A stretch of DNA of 64,000 bases. It comes from Sva-07 sp963707515 (GTDB taxonomy: Bacteria > Actinomycetota > Acidimicrobiia > Acidimicrobiales > Ilumatobacteraceae). The position numbers were made by a program, and so were the translations under genes. This document shows positions 26,711-35,317 of this stretch, piece by piece. Below the pieces are notes generated by a model that saw only the letters and a program-made list of their open reading frames with translations, was not told the origin of the DNA and made no database searches. How positions within the stretch are numbered: the first letter of the stretch is position 1; each line of letters begins with the position of its first letter. The stretch covers positions 1,054,001 through 1,118,000 of the forward strand of contig CAVPQI010000001.1 of assembly GCA_963707515.1 (NCBI GenBank). The letters are read 5' to 3'.

Positions 26711-27346
26711 TCAGGCCGGGGTGCCGAATTGACGGTCGCCGGCGTCGCCGAGCCCGGGCACGATGAACGCCTGCTCGTCGAGGTGGTCGTCGACCGCCGC
26801 CGTGACGAGGCGGATCGAAAGCCCCGCGGCCTCCAAGGCCGCGATGCCCTCGGGCGCCGCGAGCGCGCAGACGACGGTGATCGGCTCCATCGCGCCCCGT
26901 TCGAGGAGCAGGCGCACGGTGTGGATCAGCGAGCCGCCGGTGGCAAGCATCGGGTCGACCACGATCACCGGGCGACCGGCGAGCGATTCGGGGAGCTTGT
27001 TGACGTACGGCTCCGGCTGGTGCGTGTCCTCGTTGCGGGCGATGCCGATGAAGCCGAGGTCGGCGTTCGGCAACAGGTCCTGCGCCGCGGCGACGAACCC
27101 GAGGCCGGCACGCAGGATCGGCACGACGACGGGCTGCACGGCGATCCGCCGCGCCGGGGCGGTGGTGAGCGGCGTCTCGACCGTGCCGTCGACGGTCGGC
27201 AGGTCACGCGTCGCTTCGACGATCAACAGCCCACCGATGCGTTGCAGGTTCTGACGGAAGAGGGCGTTCGGGGTGTCGCGGTCGCGGATGCGCGCCAGCG
27301 CGTCGGTGCACACCGGGTGGTCGACGATGATCGTCTCGACAGCCAT
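26711..27346 (-). CDS. upp: Uracil phosphoribosyltransferase
   Basis: 211 aa. Makes UMP from uracil and PRPP. PRPP-binding motif VVDPMLATGGS and the UPRT-specific uracil-binding end PGLGDAGDRQFGTPA are intact; VVVPILRAGLGF is the conserved N-terminal segment. Start ATG 27346 overlaps the adenosine deaminase stop by one base (TGATG), with GGGAG as the ribosome-binding site inside that gene. Confidence 0.95.
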   Translation of the reverse strand: MAVETIIVDHPVCTDALARIRDRDTPNALFRQNLQRIGGLLIVEATRDLPTVDGTVETPLTTAPARRIAVQPVVVPILRAGLGFVAAAQDLLPNADLGFIGIARNEDTHQPEPYVNKLPESLAGRPVIVVDPMLATGGSLIHTVRLLLERGAMEPITVVCALAAPEGIAALEAAGLSIRLVTAAVDDHLDEQAFIVPGLGDAGDRQFGTPA

Positions 27347-28434
27347 CAGGACACTCCCAGTGCGTGCTCGGAACGGAGGATCGCGTAGCGCGGCTTGATC
27401 ACGCCGTTGATCAGGCGGAGGCGCTCGGGGAAGGCGGCGAACGCCGACTTCATGGCGTTGACGGTGAGCCACTCGAAGTCCTCGAGGCCCCAGCCGAAGG
27501 CGTCGGCGAGCTTCTGCATCTCCTTCGACATCGACGTGTTGCTCATCAACCGGTTGTCGGTGTTGACCGTCGCCCGGAAGCGGAGGCGGCGCAGCATTCC
27601 GATCGGGTGCTCGGCGATCGACGGCACGACACCGGTGTTGACGTTCGACGTCGGGCACAGCTCGAGCGGGATGCGGCGGTCGCGGATGTACGTCGCCAGG
27701 CGGCCGAGCTTCTCGCTGCCGAACCCGTCGCCGGGGTCGATGTCGTCGACGATGCGCACGCCGTGGCCGAGCCGCTCGGCGCCGCAGAACTGGACCGCCT
27801 CCCAGATCGACGGCAACCCGAACGCCTCACCGGCGTGGACGGTGGAGTGGAAGTTCTCCCGGTTGACGTACTGGAAGGCGTCGAGGTGGCGCGAGGGCGG
27901 ATAGCCCGCTTCGGCGCCGGCGATGTCGAACCCGACGACGCCGCGGTCGCGGAAGCGCACGGCCAGCTCGGCGATCTCCAGGCTGCGGGCGGCGGTGCGC
28001 ATCGCCGAAGCGATGGCGTAGATCGTCAGGTCGGTGCCCGCACTCCCCCGCTCGTAGCCGGCGAGCACCGCCTCCATCACCTCGTCGAGGGTCAGGCCGA
28101 GCTCGGTGCTCAGCTCCGGGGCGAAGCGCACCTCGGCGTAGACGACGCCGTCGGCGGCGAGGTCCTGGGCGCACTCGTAGGCGACGCGCTCGATGGCGTC
28201 CTTGTGCTGCATGACCCCGACCGTGTGGGCGAACGTCTCGAGGTAGAGCACGAGGTCGTTGCGCTTGGCGCCGCGGTTGAACCACTGCGCCAGGTCGTCG
28301 ACGTCGCTCGTCGGCAGCCCGCGGTACCCGTACTCGCTGGCCAGCTCGACGACGGTCGCCGGACGCAACCCGCCGTCGAGATGATCGTGGAGCAGCGCCT
28401 TGGGCGCACGCTGGATCAGGTCGGCGAGAGACAT
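27346..28434 (-). CDS. add: Adenosine deaminase, paralogue 2
   Basis: 362 aa. Motifs LLHDHLDGGLRP, AEVRFAPELS, TVHAGE (canonical HAGE, unlike paralogue 1), ERLGHGVRI, LELCPTSNV and NTDNRLMSNTSMSKEM. Resembles the main actinobacterial Add more than paralogue 1 does. Transcribed with upp, giving a small base/nucleoside salvage operon. ATG 28434; the upstream 248 nt hold two REP-like palindromes. Confidence 0.93.
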   Translation of the reverse strand: MSLADLIQRAPKALLHDHLDGGLRPATVVELASEYGYRGLPTSDVDDLAQWFNRGAKRNDLVLYLETFAHTVGVMQHKDAIERVAYECAQDLAADGVVYAEVRFAPELSTELGLTLDEVMEAVLAGYERGSAGTDLTIYAIASAMRTAARSLEIAELAVRFRDRGVVGFDIAGAEAGYPPSRHLDAFQYVNRENFHSTVHAGEAFGLPSIWEAVQFCGAERLGHGVRIVDDIDPGDGFGSEKLGRLATYIRDRRIPLELCPTSNVNTGVVPSIAEHPIGMLRRLRFRATVNTDNRLMSNTSMSKEMQKLADAFGWGLEDFEWLTVNAMKSAFAAFPERLRLINGVIKPRYAILRSEHALGVS

Positions 28435-28511
28435 CGGCGCCACGCTAGCGATCCCCCACCCGACCCACGACCGCCCGCGCCAATCCGGCCGGGCCAGCAC
28501 GGCGCACCCGC

Positions 28512-28558
28512 TTCTGGGTCGGAATTGCCGCAGATCGTGCGGCATCGGCGACCCAGAA
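28512..28558. repeat. REP-like 47-bp palindrome, copy A
   Basis: Outer arms TTCTGGGTCG / CGACCCAGAA; inner GCCGC / GCGGC around AGATCGT. Shares length, outer arms and two-stem layout with copies B (28594-28640) and C (29594-29640). Confidence 0.85.
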
Positions 28559-28593
28559 CCCGTTTGACGCGGTGTGCCCACGACGTCGCACGC

Positions 28594-28640
28594 ATCTGGG
28601 TCGGCAGCACCGCGGAGAGCGCGGCAAATCCGACCCAGAA
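28594..28640. repeat. REP-like 47-bp palindrome, copy B
   Basis: Outer arms TCTGGGTCGG / CCGACCCAGA; inner CCGCG / CGCGG around GAGAG. Lies 43 nt before the DUF559 gene start. Confidence 0.85.
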
Positions 28641-28682
28641 CGACGATTTCCGTTCCGGGCTGCGACCGGCCCCCTGCAGGGT

Positions 28683-29627
28683 GTGGACATTCGTCATCTC
28701 GAACGCATCGGCCTGGCCCATCACGGCGCGATCCATCGGCACGCCGTGACGTGCTCCGACGACGCCTGGCAGCGCGCCCACGGCTCGGGGCTGCTCGTCG
28801 CGCTCCATCCGCACGTGTCACGACTTGCCGGGACGCTGCCGACGCCCGAGCTCGCCATCGCCTCGGCCGTCCTTGCTGCGGGGCCAGACGCCCTCGCCTC
28901 GCACCGGTCAGCGGCACGCCTGTGGGGAATCCCGCGCCCGGACGACGACCCGGTCGACGTGATCCTCCCGTGTCGTGGGCCTGCTCGTCGCTACGGCGGG
29001 GTCCGCGTCCACCGACCGCGTGATCAGCTGCGGTTGCGCCCTGCGTTGCTGCGCGCCGGCATCGCGTGCACGAGCGTGTCGCGCCTGCTGCTCGATCTCG
29101 GTGCGGTCGACCGTCACGCGGTGCGCGGCGCCGTCGGTCACGCCCTGTCGTGTCGGCTCACGACGCTCGAGCTGCTCGAGGCCGTCCTCGTCGAACACGC
29201 CGAACGTGGCCGCCACGGCATCACGGCCCTGCGGCGCGCCGTCGACGACTGGAACATCGACGGACGTCCGGCGGACTCGGTGCTCGAGATCGCGATGCGG
29301 CGCCTGCTCCGCCGCGCCGGCCTGCCGCCGGTGGACTTCCATCCCCTGATCGAAGGGTGGGAGGTCGACTTCCGCGTCGTCGGCACGCCCGTGCTCATCG
29401 AGTGCGACGGCTGGATGCATCACGGACTCGATCATGCGCAGTTCGAGCGCGACCGGTTGCGCGACGCCCGACTCGCCGCCGCGGGTTGGATCACGCTGCG
29501 ATTCACCTATCGCGCGATCGTCCGCCAGCCCGCTGCCACCGCCGCACGCATTCGCGCTGCGCTCGACCGCTGGGCGCCTGAGGCCTGCGACGCTTCCGGG
29601 TCGGAAACACCGCGCCCGGCGCGGTGA
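28683..29627 (+). CDS. DUF559 (Vsr-like) endonuclease-domain protein with AbiEi-like N-terminus
   Basis: 314 aa from GTG 28683. The N-terminus (HLERIGLAHHGAIHRHAV...LLVALHPHVSRLAG) resembles the winged-helix start of AbiEi-type antitoxin-like proteins; the middle has LASHRSAARLWGI; the C-terminus is DUF559: SVLEIAMRRLLRRAGLP, VDFRVVGTPVLIECDGWMHH and FERDRLRDARLAAAGWITLRFTY, with the PD-(D/E)xK-like acidic residues kept. Biological role unknown. It is bracketed by three copies of the same 47-bp palindrome, the last overlapping its 3' end. Confidence 0.82.
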   Translation: MDIRHLERIGLAHHGAIHRHAVTCSDDAWQRAHGSGLLVALHPHVSRLAGTLPTPELAIASAVLAAGPDALASHRSAARLWGIPRPDDDPVDVILPCRGPARRYGGVRVHRPRDQLRLRPALLRAGIACTSVSRLLLDLGAVDRHAVRGAVGHALSCRLTTLELLEAVLVEHAERGRHGITALRRAVDDWNIDGRPADSVLEIAMRRLLRRAGLPPVDFHPLIEGWEVDFRVVGTPVLIECDGWMHHGLDHAQFERDRLRDARLAAAGWITLRFTYRAIVRQPAATAARIRAALDRWAPEACDASGSETPRPAR

Positions 29628-29640
29628 ACGCGACCCAGAA
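29594..29640. repeat. REP-like 47-bp palindrome, copy C
   Basis: Outer arms TTCCGGGTCG / CGACCCAGAA; inner ACCGCGCC / GGCGCGGT. It overlaps the last codons and stop of the DUF559 gene, so the gene's C-terminal residues are encoded by the element. Confidence 0.82.
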
Positions 29641-29689
29641 CCATGGGTGGGTGGGGGTGGGCCTGGGCGGGCCGGGCGCGGGTGGCGGG

Positions 29690-31402
29690 TCAGGAGGTGG
29701 GGGTGGAGGTGGAGGTGGAGGTGGGGGTGGAGGTGGGGGTGGGGGTGGAGGTGGGGGTGGGGGCGAGGGCGGCGAGGGCGGCGAGGAGGGCATCGACGTC
29801 GGCGCGGTCGACGTCGACGGCTTCGGCGTAGAGCTTGACCTTCGGTTCGGTGCCGCTGGGGCGGACCTGCAGGCGGACGCCGCCGTCGAGCACCAGGCGC
29901 ACCAGGTTGGCCTCCGGGTACGACGACACGGAGGCCACGTCGCGGCCGCCGATCGACGTCGGCGGGTCGGCCTCGATCGCCGCCACCCATTCGGCGCCGA
30001 CCGACGGCGGGATGCGTACCGACAGCTCGGCGGTCACGTACCGACCGAAGCGCTCGGCGATGGTGTCGAGGCGCGCCTGCAGGGTCGAGCCCTCGGCGGC
30101 GGCGACGGCGGCGATCTCTGCCATCAACACGGCGGCCGAGATGCCGTCCTTGTCGAGCGGCTTGGCGGCCACGAGATAGCCGAGCGCCTGCTCGTAACCG
30201 AGTACGAGGCGCAGCTCGGGATGCTCGGTGGCGATCTTGCCGATCCACTTGAAGCCGGTGAAGGTCTCCATGCTGTGCACGCCGGCGGCGTCGGCCATCT
30301 TGGCCAGCAGCGACGACGACACGAGCGTGGTCACCACCAGCCGGTCGTCACCCGACGTGTTGGCGAGGATGTAGTCGGCGAACAGCCAGCCGATCTCGTC
30401 GCCGCTGAGGCGACGCCATGTGCCGTCGGGCTGCGCGATGGCGACACCGAGCCGGTCGGCGTCGGGGTCGTTGGCCATGGCCACGTGGGCGCCGACCTCG
30501 GCCGCCTCTGCCAGCAGCAGGTCCATCGCTCCGGGCTCTTCGGGGTTGGGGAACGAGACCGTCGGGAAGCGGCCGTCCGGTTCCTGCTGCTCGGCGACGA
30601 CCGACGGTGCCGGGAACCCGGCGGCCTCGAAGGCCCGTAGCACGACCTCGCCACCGACGCCGTGCATCGCCGTGTAGGCCACCGGCACACCGGCAACGTC
30701 GGGCTGCAGCCGGGCGGCGGCCGCCCAGGCGACGTAGCGATCGCGCCACGACTCGTCGAGTCGCTCGATCAGCGGATCGTCGGCATCGGCGAGGGCGATC
30801 GTCACCGGGTCGTCGAATGTGGCGATCTCGGCGGCGATCTGGGCATCGACGGGCGACACGATCTGCGACCCGGTCTGCAGATACACCTTGTAACCGTTGT
30901 CGGCGGGCGGGTTGTGCGACGCCGTGACGACGACACCGGCTGCGGCCCCGAGCTCGGTGATCGACCAGGCGAGCAGCGGCGTCGGGTTGAACCCGGGATG
31001 GACCCGCGCCCGGATGCCCATCGCCGCCAGCACCCGCGCCGTGTCCTCGGCGAACAGGCCGCTCTTGCGACGGGCGTCGTTGGCGATGACGACGCCGCGC
31101 CCGGCGGCGTCGTCGAGACGTCCGGCAGCCTGCTCGGCGAGCAACCATCGTCCCAGTCCGGCGGCGGCACGGCGCACGACGAGCCGGTTCATCCGCATCG
31201 GCCCGGCACCGACCGCGGCGCGCAGCCCGGCGGTACCGAACTGCAGCGTGCCGCCGAAGTGCTCGGCGAGGAACGAGACATCACCGGCCACGGCGACGTC
31301 GATCAGCCCGGCGAGCTCCGTGCGGATGTCGTCGTCGGGTTCGCCGTCGAGCCAGTGGCGAGCGGTCGTCAGGAGGTCGGAAGCAGCCTCATCAGCCATC
31401 AC
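29690..31402 (-). CDS. Phosphoglucomutase/phosphomannomutase family enzyme
   Basis: 570 aa alpha-D-phosphohexomutase. Phosphoserine loop TASHNP, metal loop DPDADR, sugar loop GYEQALGY, phosphate loop RPSGTEPKVK. Interconverts sugar 1- and 6-phosphates; in a nucleoside-salvage setting it could also act as phosphopentomutase, which the sequence cannot decide. The last ~23 residues are a Pro/Thr/Ser repeat. Start is GTG 31402 or ATG 31399; it overlaps the upstream kinase gene by 8-11 nt. Confidence 0.9.
   Translation of the reverse strand: MMADEAASDLLTTARHWLDGEPDDDIRTELAGLIDVAVAGDVSFLAEHFGGTLQFGTAGLRAAVGAGPMRMNRLVVRRAAAGLGRWLLAEQAAGRLDDAAGRGVVIANDARRKSGLFAEDTARVLAAMGIRARVHPGFNPTPLLAWSITELGAAAGVVVTASHNPPADNGYKVYLQTGSQIVSPVDAQIAAEIATFDDPVTIALADADDPLIERLDESWRDRYVAWAAAARLQPDVAGVPVAYTAMHGVGGEVVLRAFEAAGFPAPSVVAEQQEPDGRFPTVSFPNPEEPGAMDLLLAEAAEVGAHVAMANDPDADRLGVAIAQPDGTWRRLSGDEIGWLFADYILANTSGDDRLVVTTLVSSSLLAKMADAAGVHSMETFTGFKWIGKIATEHPELRLVLGYEQALGYLVAAKPLDKDGISAAVLMAEIAAVAAAEGSTLQARLDTIAERFGRYVTAELSVRIPPSVGAEWVAAIEADPPTSIGGRDVASVSSYPEANLVRLVLDGGVRLQVRPSGTEPKVKLYAEAVDVDRADVDALLAALAALAPTPTSTPTPTSTPTSTSTSTPTS
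29691..29775. repeat. Hexanucleotide G-rich repeat, 3' end of the phosphohexomutase gene
   Basis: GGTGGG/GGTGGA units in tandem; read on the minus strand they encode (PT/ST)n. Plus strand has many GGG runs and could form G-quadruplexes. It sits 50 nt from REP copy C. Confidence 0.85.
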
Positions 31403-32426
31403 CGAGCAGGTTACGCAGCTCGACGAGGGGGCGCGGCCCGACGTGGCTGATCACCTCGGCGGCGGCGATCGTGCCGTACCGCCCGCACGTCGCCAGATCC
31501 TGTCCCGACGTCAGTCCGAAGAGGAACCCGGCGGCGAACAGGTCGCCGGCACCGGTCGTGTCGATCACCTGGTCGACGTGCACGGCGGGGACGCGCACCA
31601 GCTCGTCGGGGGTGACGACGAGGCAGCCGTCGGCGCCGACCGTGATCGCCGCCAGCTCGCACTCCGAACGCAACGCCGCGACGGCATCGTCGAACGAGTC
31701 GAGCTCGTACAGCGACAGCAGCTCGTCGTGGTTGCCGAACAGCAGGTCGACCGACTCGCGCACGAGCGTCCGGAAGTCGTTGCGGTGACGGTCGACGCAG
31801 AACGAGTCGGAGAGCGTCAACGACACCATCCGCCCGTTGGCGTGGGCCACGTCGGCGGCCCGACGGAACGCCGCCTTCGCCGGATCGCGGTCGAACAGGT
31901 AACCCTCCATGTAGAGGATGCGGGAGTCGGCGATCGTGGCCTCGTCGAGGTCGTCGACGCACAACTCACTCGACACCCCGAGGTAGGTGTTCATCGTCCG
32001 TTCGGCGTCGGGGGTGACGACGATGACGCAGCGTCCGGTCGGGGTGAACGTGCCGCTCGGCGGGCGCCCGAAGCCGACGCCGACGGCGCGCATGTCGTGG
32101 CCGAACACGTCGCCGAGCTCGTCGTTGTTGACCTTGCCGATGTAGGCGGCGCGGCCGCCGAGGCTGGCGATGCCGACGATCGTGTTCGCCGCCGAACCAC
32201 CGCTCATCTCGACCGCCGACTCGAGTGCGGCGTACAGCTCGAGCGCACGGTCGGTCTCGACGAGCGTCATCGAACCCTTGACGAGGTCGTGTTCGACGAG
32301 GAAGTCGTCGCGTGCGGGAGCGATGACGTCGACGAGGGCGTTGCCGATGCCGACGACATCGAAGCGCGCCGGCTGGTCGCCGGCGGCGTCGCTCCGGGTC
32401 GTGAACCGTCGGATCAGGTCAGACAC
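31392..32426 (-). CDS. PfkB-family kinase, adenosine-kinase-like
   Basis: 344 aa ribokinase-fold. N-terminal FDVVGIGNALVDVIA, substrate motif MSGGSAANTIVGIASLGG, C-terminal PfkB signature DTTGAGDLFAAGFLFG with the catalytic Asp. The GGSAAN variant and overall layout are those of bacterial adenosine kinases and inosine/guanosine kinases; adenosine to AMP is the likely reaction. Transcribed with the phosphohexomutase; divergent from pepN with 61 nt between. Confidence 0.85.
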   Translation of the reverse strand: MSDLIRRFTTRSDAAGDQPARFDVVGIGNALVDVIAPARDDFLVEHDLVKGSMTLVETDRALELYAALESAVEMSGGSAANTIVGIASLGGRAAYIGKVNNDELGDVFGHDMRAVGVGFGRPPSGTFTPTGRCVIVVTPDAERTMNTYLGVSSELCVDDLDEATIADSRILYMEGYLFDRDPAKAAFRRAADVAHANGRMVSLTLSDSFCVDRHRNDFRTLVRESVDLLFGNHDELLSLYELDSFDDAVAALRSECELAAITVGADGCLVVTPDELVRVPAVHVDQVIDTTGAGDLFAAGFLFGLTSGQDLATCGRYGTIAAAEVISHVGPRPLVELRNLLGDG

Positions 32427-32487
32427 GGTGCGCCACGCTACCGCCGCGAACGCCCCGGCACCGGGAGCCGCCGCTACCCTTCGAACG

Positions 32488-35140
32488 ATGTCAGCGTCTG
32501 CGTTCGACGTGTCCGCGCTCGACCCCTTCCGACTGCCGACCGACGCCCGGCCGCGGCGTTATGACGTCCATCTGCGCCCCTCGCTCGACACGGCGACGTT
32601 CGCGGGCTCGGTGACCATCGAGCTCGACGTCGACGGTGCCGGGTCGGGTGCCGGGTCGGGTGCCGGGTCGGGTGCCGGGTCGGGTGGTGGGGCGAGTGAC
32701 GGCGTTTCGGCGTTGGTGCTCAACTGCATCGAGATCGAGATCCGCTCGTGCCGCGTCGACGGCGCCGACGCGGCGTGGGAGCTGCACCCGGAATCGGAGC
32801 GTCTCGTCGTCGTCCCGGCGTCGCCGTTGGCCGGCGGGTCGCACGTGCTGGAGATCGACTTCGACGGCGTGCTGAACAACAAGCTGCGCGGGTTCTACCG
32901 CAGCACCTACACCGACGACGACGGTGTGACGCACGTGATCGCGTCCACACAGATGGAGTCGACCGACTGCCGTCGGGCGTTCCCGTGCTGGGACGAACCG
33001 GAGTTCAAAGCCGTGTTCGCCGTCACGCTCGACGTCGCCGCCGGCCTGACGGCGATCTCCAACAGCCCCGAGGTGGAGCGCACGGAGGCCGACGGGCGGA
33101 CCGTCATCCGCTTCGGCGACACGATGGTGATGAGCAGCTACCTGGTGGCGATCGTCGTCGGTGAGCTGGAGACCACCGAGGTCGTCGACGTCGACGGCAT
33201 CCCGCTGCGCGTCGTCCACGTGCCGGGCAAGTCGCACCTCACCGATTTCGGCCTCGACGTCGGCGCGTTCTGCCTGCGCTGGTTCCAGGAGTACTACGGC
33301 ATCGCCTACCCGGCCGACAAGGTCGACCTCGTCGCCATCCCCGACTTCGCCGCCGGGGCGATGGAGAACCTCGGCTGCATCACGTTCCGCGAGAGCCTGC
33401 TGCTGCTCGACCCGGCGACGAGCACACAGACCGAGCGCGAGCTGGTCGCCGACGTTGTCGCCCACGAGCTGGCGCACATGTGGTTCGGCGACCTGGTGAC
33501 GATGCGTTGGTGGAACGGGATCTGGTTGAACGAGGCGTTCGCCACGTTCATGGAGGTTGCCGCCTGCGACGCCTACCGGCCGGATTGGGAGCGGTGGACG
33601 GCGTTCAACGTCGAGCGCAGCACGGCATTCGAGACCGACGCCCTCCTGAGCACCCGCTCGGTCGAATACGAGGTCCGCTCACCCGACGACTGCGAGGGGA
33701 TGTTCGACGTCCTCACGTACCAGAAGGGTGGCGCCCTGTTGCGGATGTTGGAGCAGTACCTCGGCCCCGATCGCTTCCGTGAGGGCGTCAGCCACTACCT
33801 CCGCAGCCACGCCTACGCCAACACCGAGACCGGCGACCTGTGGGACGCGATCGAGTCGACCTCCGGGGAGCCGGTGCGGCGGATGATGGACTCGTGGATC
33901 TGGCAGCCCGGCTTCCCGATCGTGCGCGCCGAGCTCGTCGACGTCGATGGCACCACGCAGCTGCGACTGCAGCAGCGCCGCTTCACGTTCGTCGACGCCC
34001 CCGACGACGGCCAGCGCTGGGTGATCCCGGTGCACGTCCGCAACGGCGGCGAGACGACGCTGGTGGTGCTCGGTGACGATGACGGTGAACCGGCGACGGT
34101 TGCGCTGTCCGACCCGGCGTCGCCGGTCGTCGTCGGTGCGGGCGGGCACGGCTTCTTTCGCGTCGAGTACGACGACGAGCTGCGGTCGCGCCTCGGCGCC
34201 GACGTGCTGCCGACGCTCGACACCAAGGAGCGCTACGGCCTGGTCGACGATGCGTTGGCAGCGACCACCGCCGGCCGCCTGGCGCCCGAACAGCTGCTGG
34301 CATTCCTGGAGGAGTTCCGCGACGAGCGCGAGCACACCGTGTGGCAGGCGATCGCCATCGCCCTGCGCGCCCTCGGCCGCCTGCTCGACGACGGGCCGGC
34401 GCTCGACGCGTTCCGCGCCCGCGTGAGGGCGCTCGTCGAGCCGGCGCTGCGTGACCTCGGCGAACCCGTCGACGCCGACTCCGACCTCACCCGCAAGTTG
34501 CGCGGCTTGCTGACGAGCACGCTGGGCATCCTCGGTGACGACGCCGGCGTGCAGGCCCGCAGCCGGGAGTGGTTCGACGCCGCGCTGCAGCACCCGGGTT
34601 CGGTCGACGCCGAGCTCGTCGCTGCCGCCACCGCCGTGGTCGCGGCGACCGGCGACGACGAGGTCTACGACCGGATGCAGCGTGAGTTCGCCGCTGCGGC
34701 CACGCCGCAGGAACAGCTCCGTCACCTCTACGCGCTCGCCGACTTCGACGATGAAGCACTCATCGTGCGCACCTGCGAGTTCGCCTTCAGCGGTCAGGTG
34801 CGCACGCAGAACGCGCCGTTCCTGCTGCCGCGCGGCGATCGCCAACCGTCGCCACGGAGCGACGGCGTGGCGCTTCGTCACCGACCGCTGGAACGAGGCC
34901 GTGGAGCGCTTCCCGAGCAACACGATCGTGCGCATGGTCGACGCCGTGAAGTTCCTCAACACGCCCGAGCTGGTCGCCGACGCAGCGGCGTTCTTCGCCG
35001 AGCACCCGATCGAGCAGGCGGCGAAGACGCTCGACCAGATCCTCGAGCGTCAACGGGTCAACGCCGATCTGCGGTCGCGCCACGGCGCCGGCTTCGCGGA
35101 CAGCGCTGACGCGCTGACGGCTCGCCCGCTGACGCGCTGA
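32488..35140 (+). CDS. pepN: M1-family aminopeptidase (PepN/ERAP type), one +1 frameshift
   Basis: 883 aa when corrected. Zinc aminopeptidase: exopeptidase motif GAMEN (residues about 291-295), HELAHMW zinc helix, distal Glu in NEAFA, then the catalytic Tyr region and an ERAP1-like C-terminal domain. The break is at 34826-34832 (CTGCGCGCG read as CTGCCGCGCG), after which RAAIANRRHGATAWRFVTDRW resumes the ERAP-like domain. An (AGSG)4 insert from a 12-bp repeat (32635-32682) lies in the N-terminal beta domain. Cytoplasmic; no signal peptide. Confidence 0.92.
32635..32682 (+). repeat. Four 12-bp in-frame repeats in pepN
   Basis: GGTGCCGGGTCG repeated four times, encoding Gly-Ala-Gly-Ser. Lies in a surface loop of the N-terminal domain, where length change should be tolerated. 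Confidence 0.9.
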
Positions 35141-35150
35141 CTGCCGCTGC

Positions 35151-35196
35151 GGCTGGCTGCGGCTGGCTGCGGCTGGCTGCGGCTGGCTGCGGCTGG
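35151..35196. repeat. 10-bp tandem repeat after the pepN stop
   Basis: GGCTGGCTGC repeated four times plus a partial copy, 10 nt after the stop codon. The gene's own last 36 bp contain GCTGACGCGCTGA twice (35105-35117 and 35128-35140), the second ending in the stop. Confidence 0.85.
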
Positions 35197-35317
35197 CCAG
35201 ATTCTCGATGTCGTCGATCCATTACGCCATTCGATGCGAACCATGCTCGTCCCCGGGCCCGTCAGGGCGCTGGGACGATCCAGCCGGATCACCGGCTCCC
35301 CATCGAAAGGACCCGAG

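Noticed and set aside
28683..29627. DUF559 gene as part of a restriction-modification or toxin-antitoxin pair
   Set aside because: No methyltransferase, toxin or AbiEii-like partner gene is adjacent on either side.
29691..29775. G-rich repeat as a separate intergenic regulatory element
   Set aside because: It is the coding 3' end of the phosphohexomutase (Pro-Thr/Ser tail); a quadruplex role is possible but not shown.
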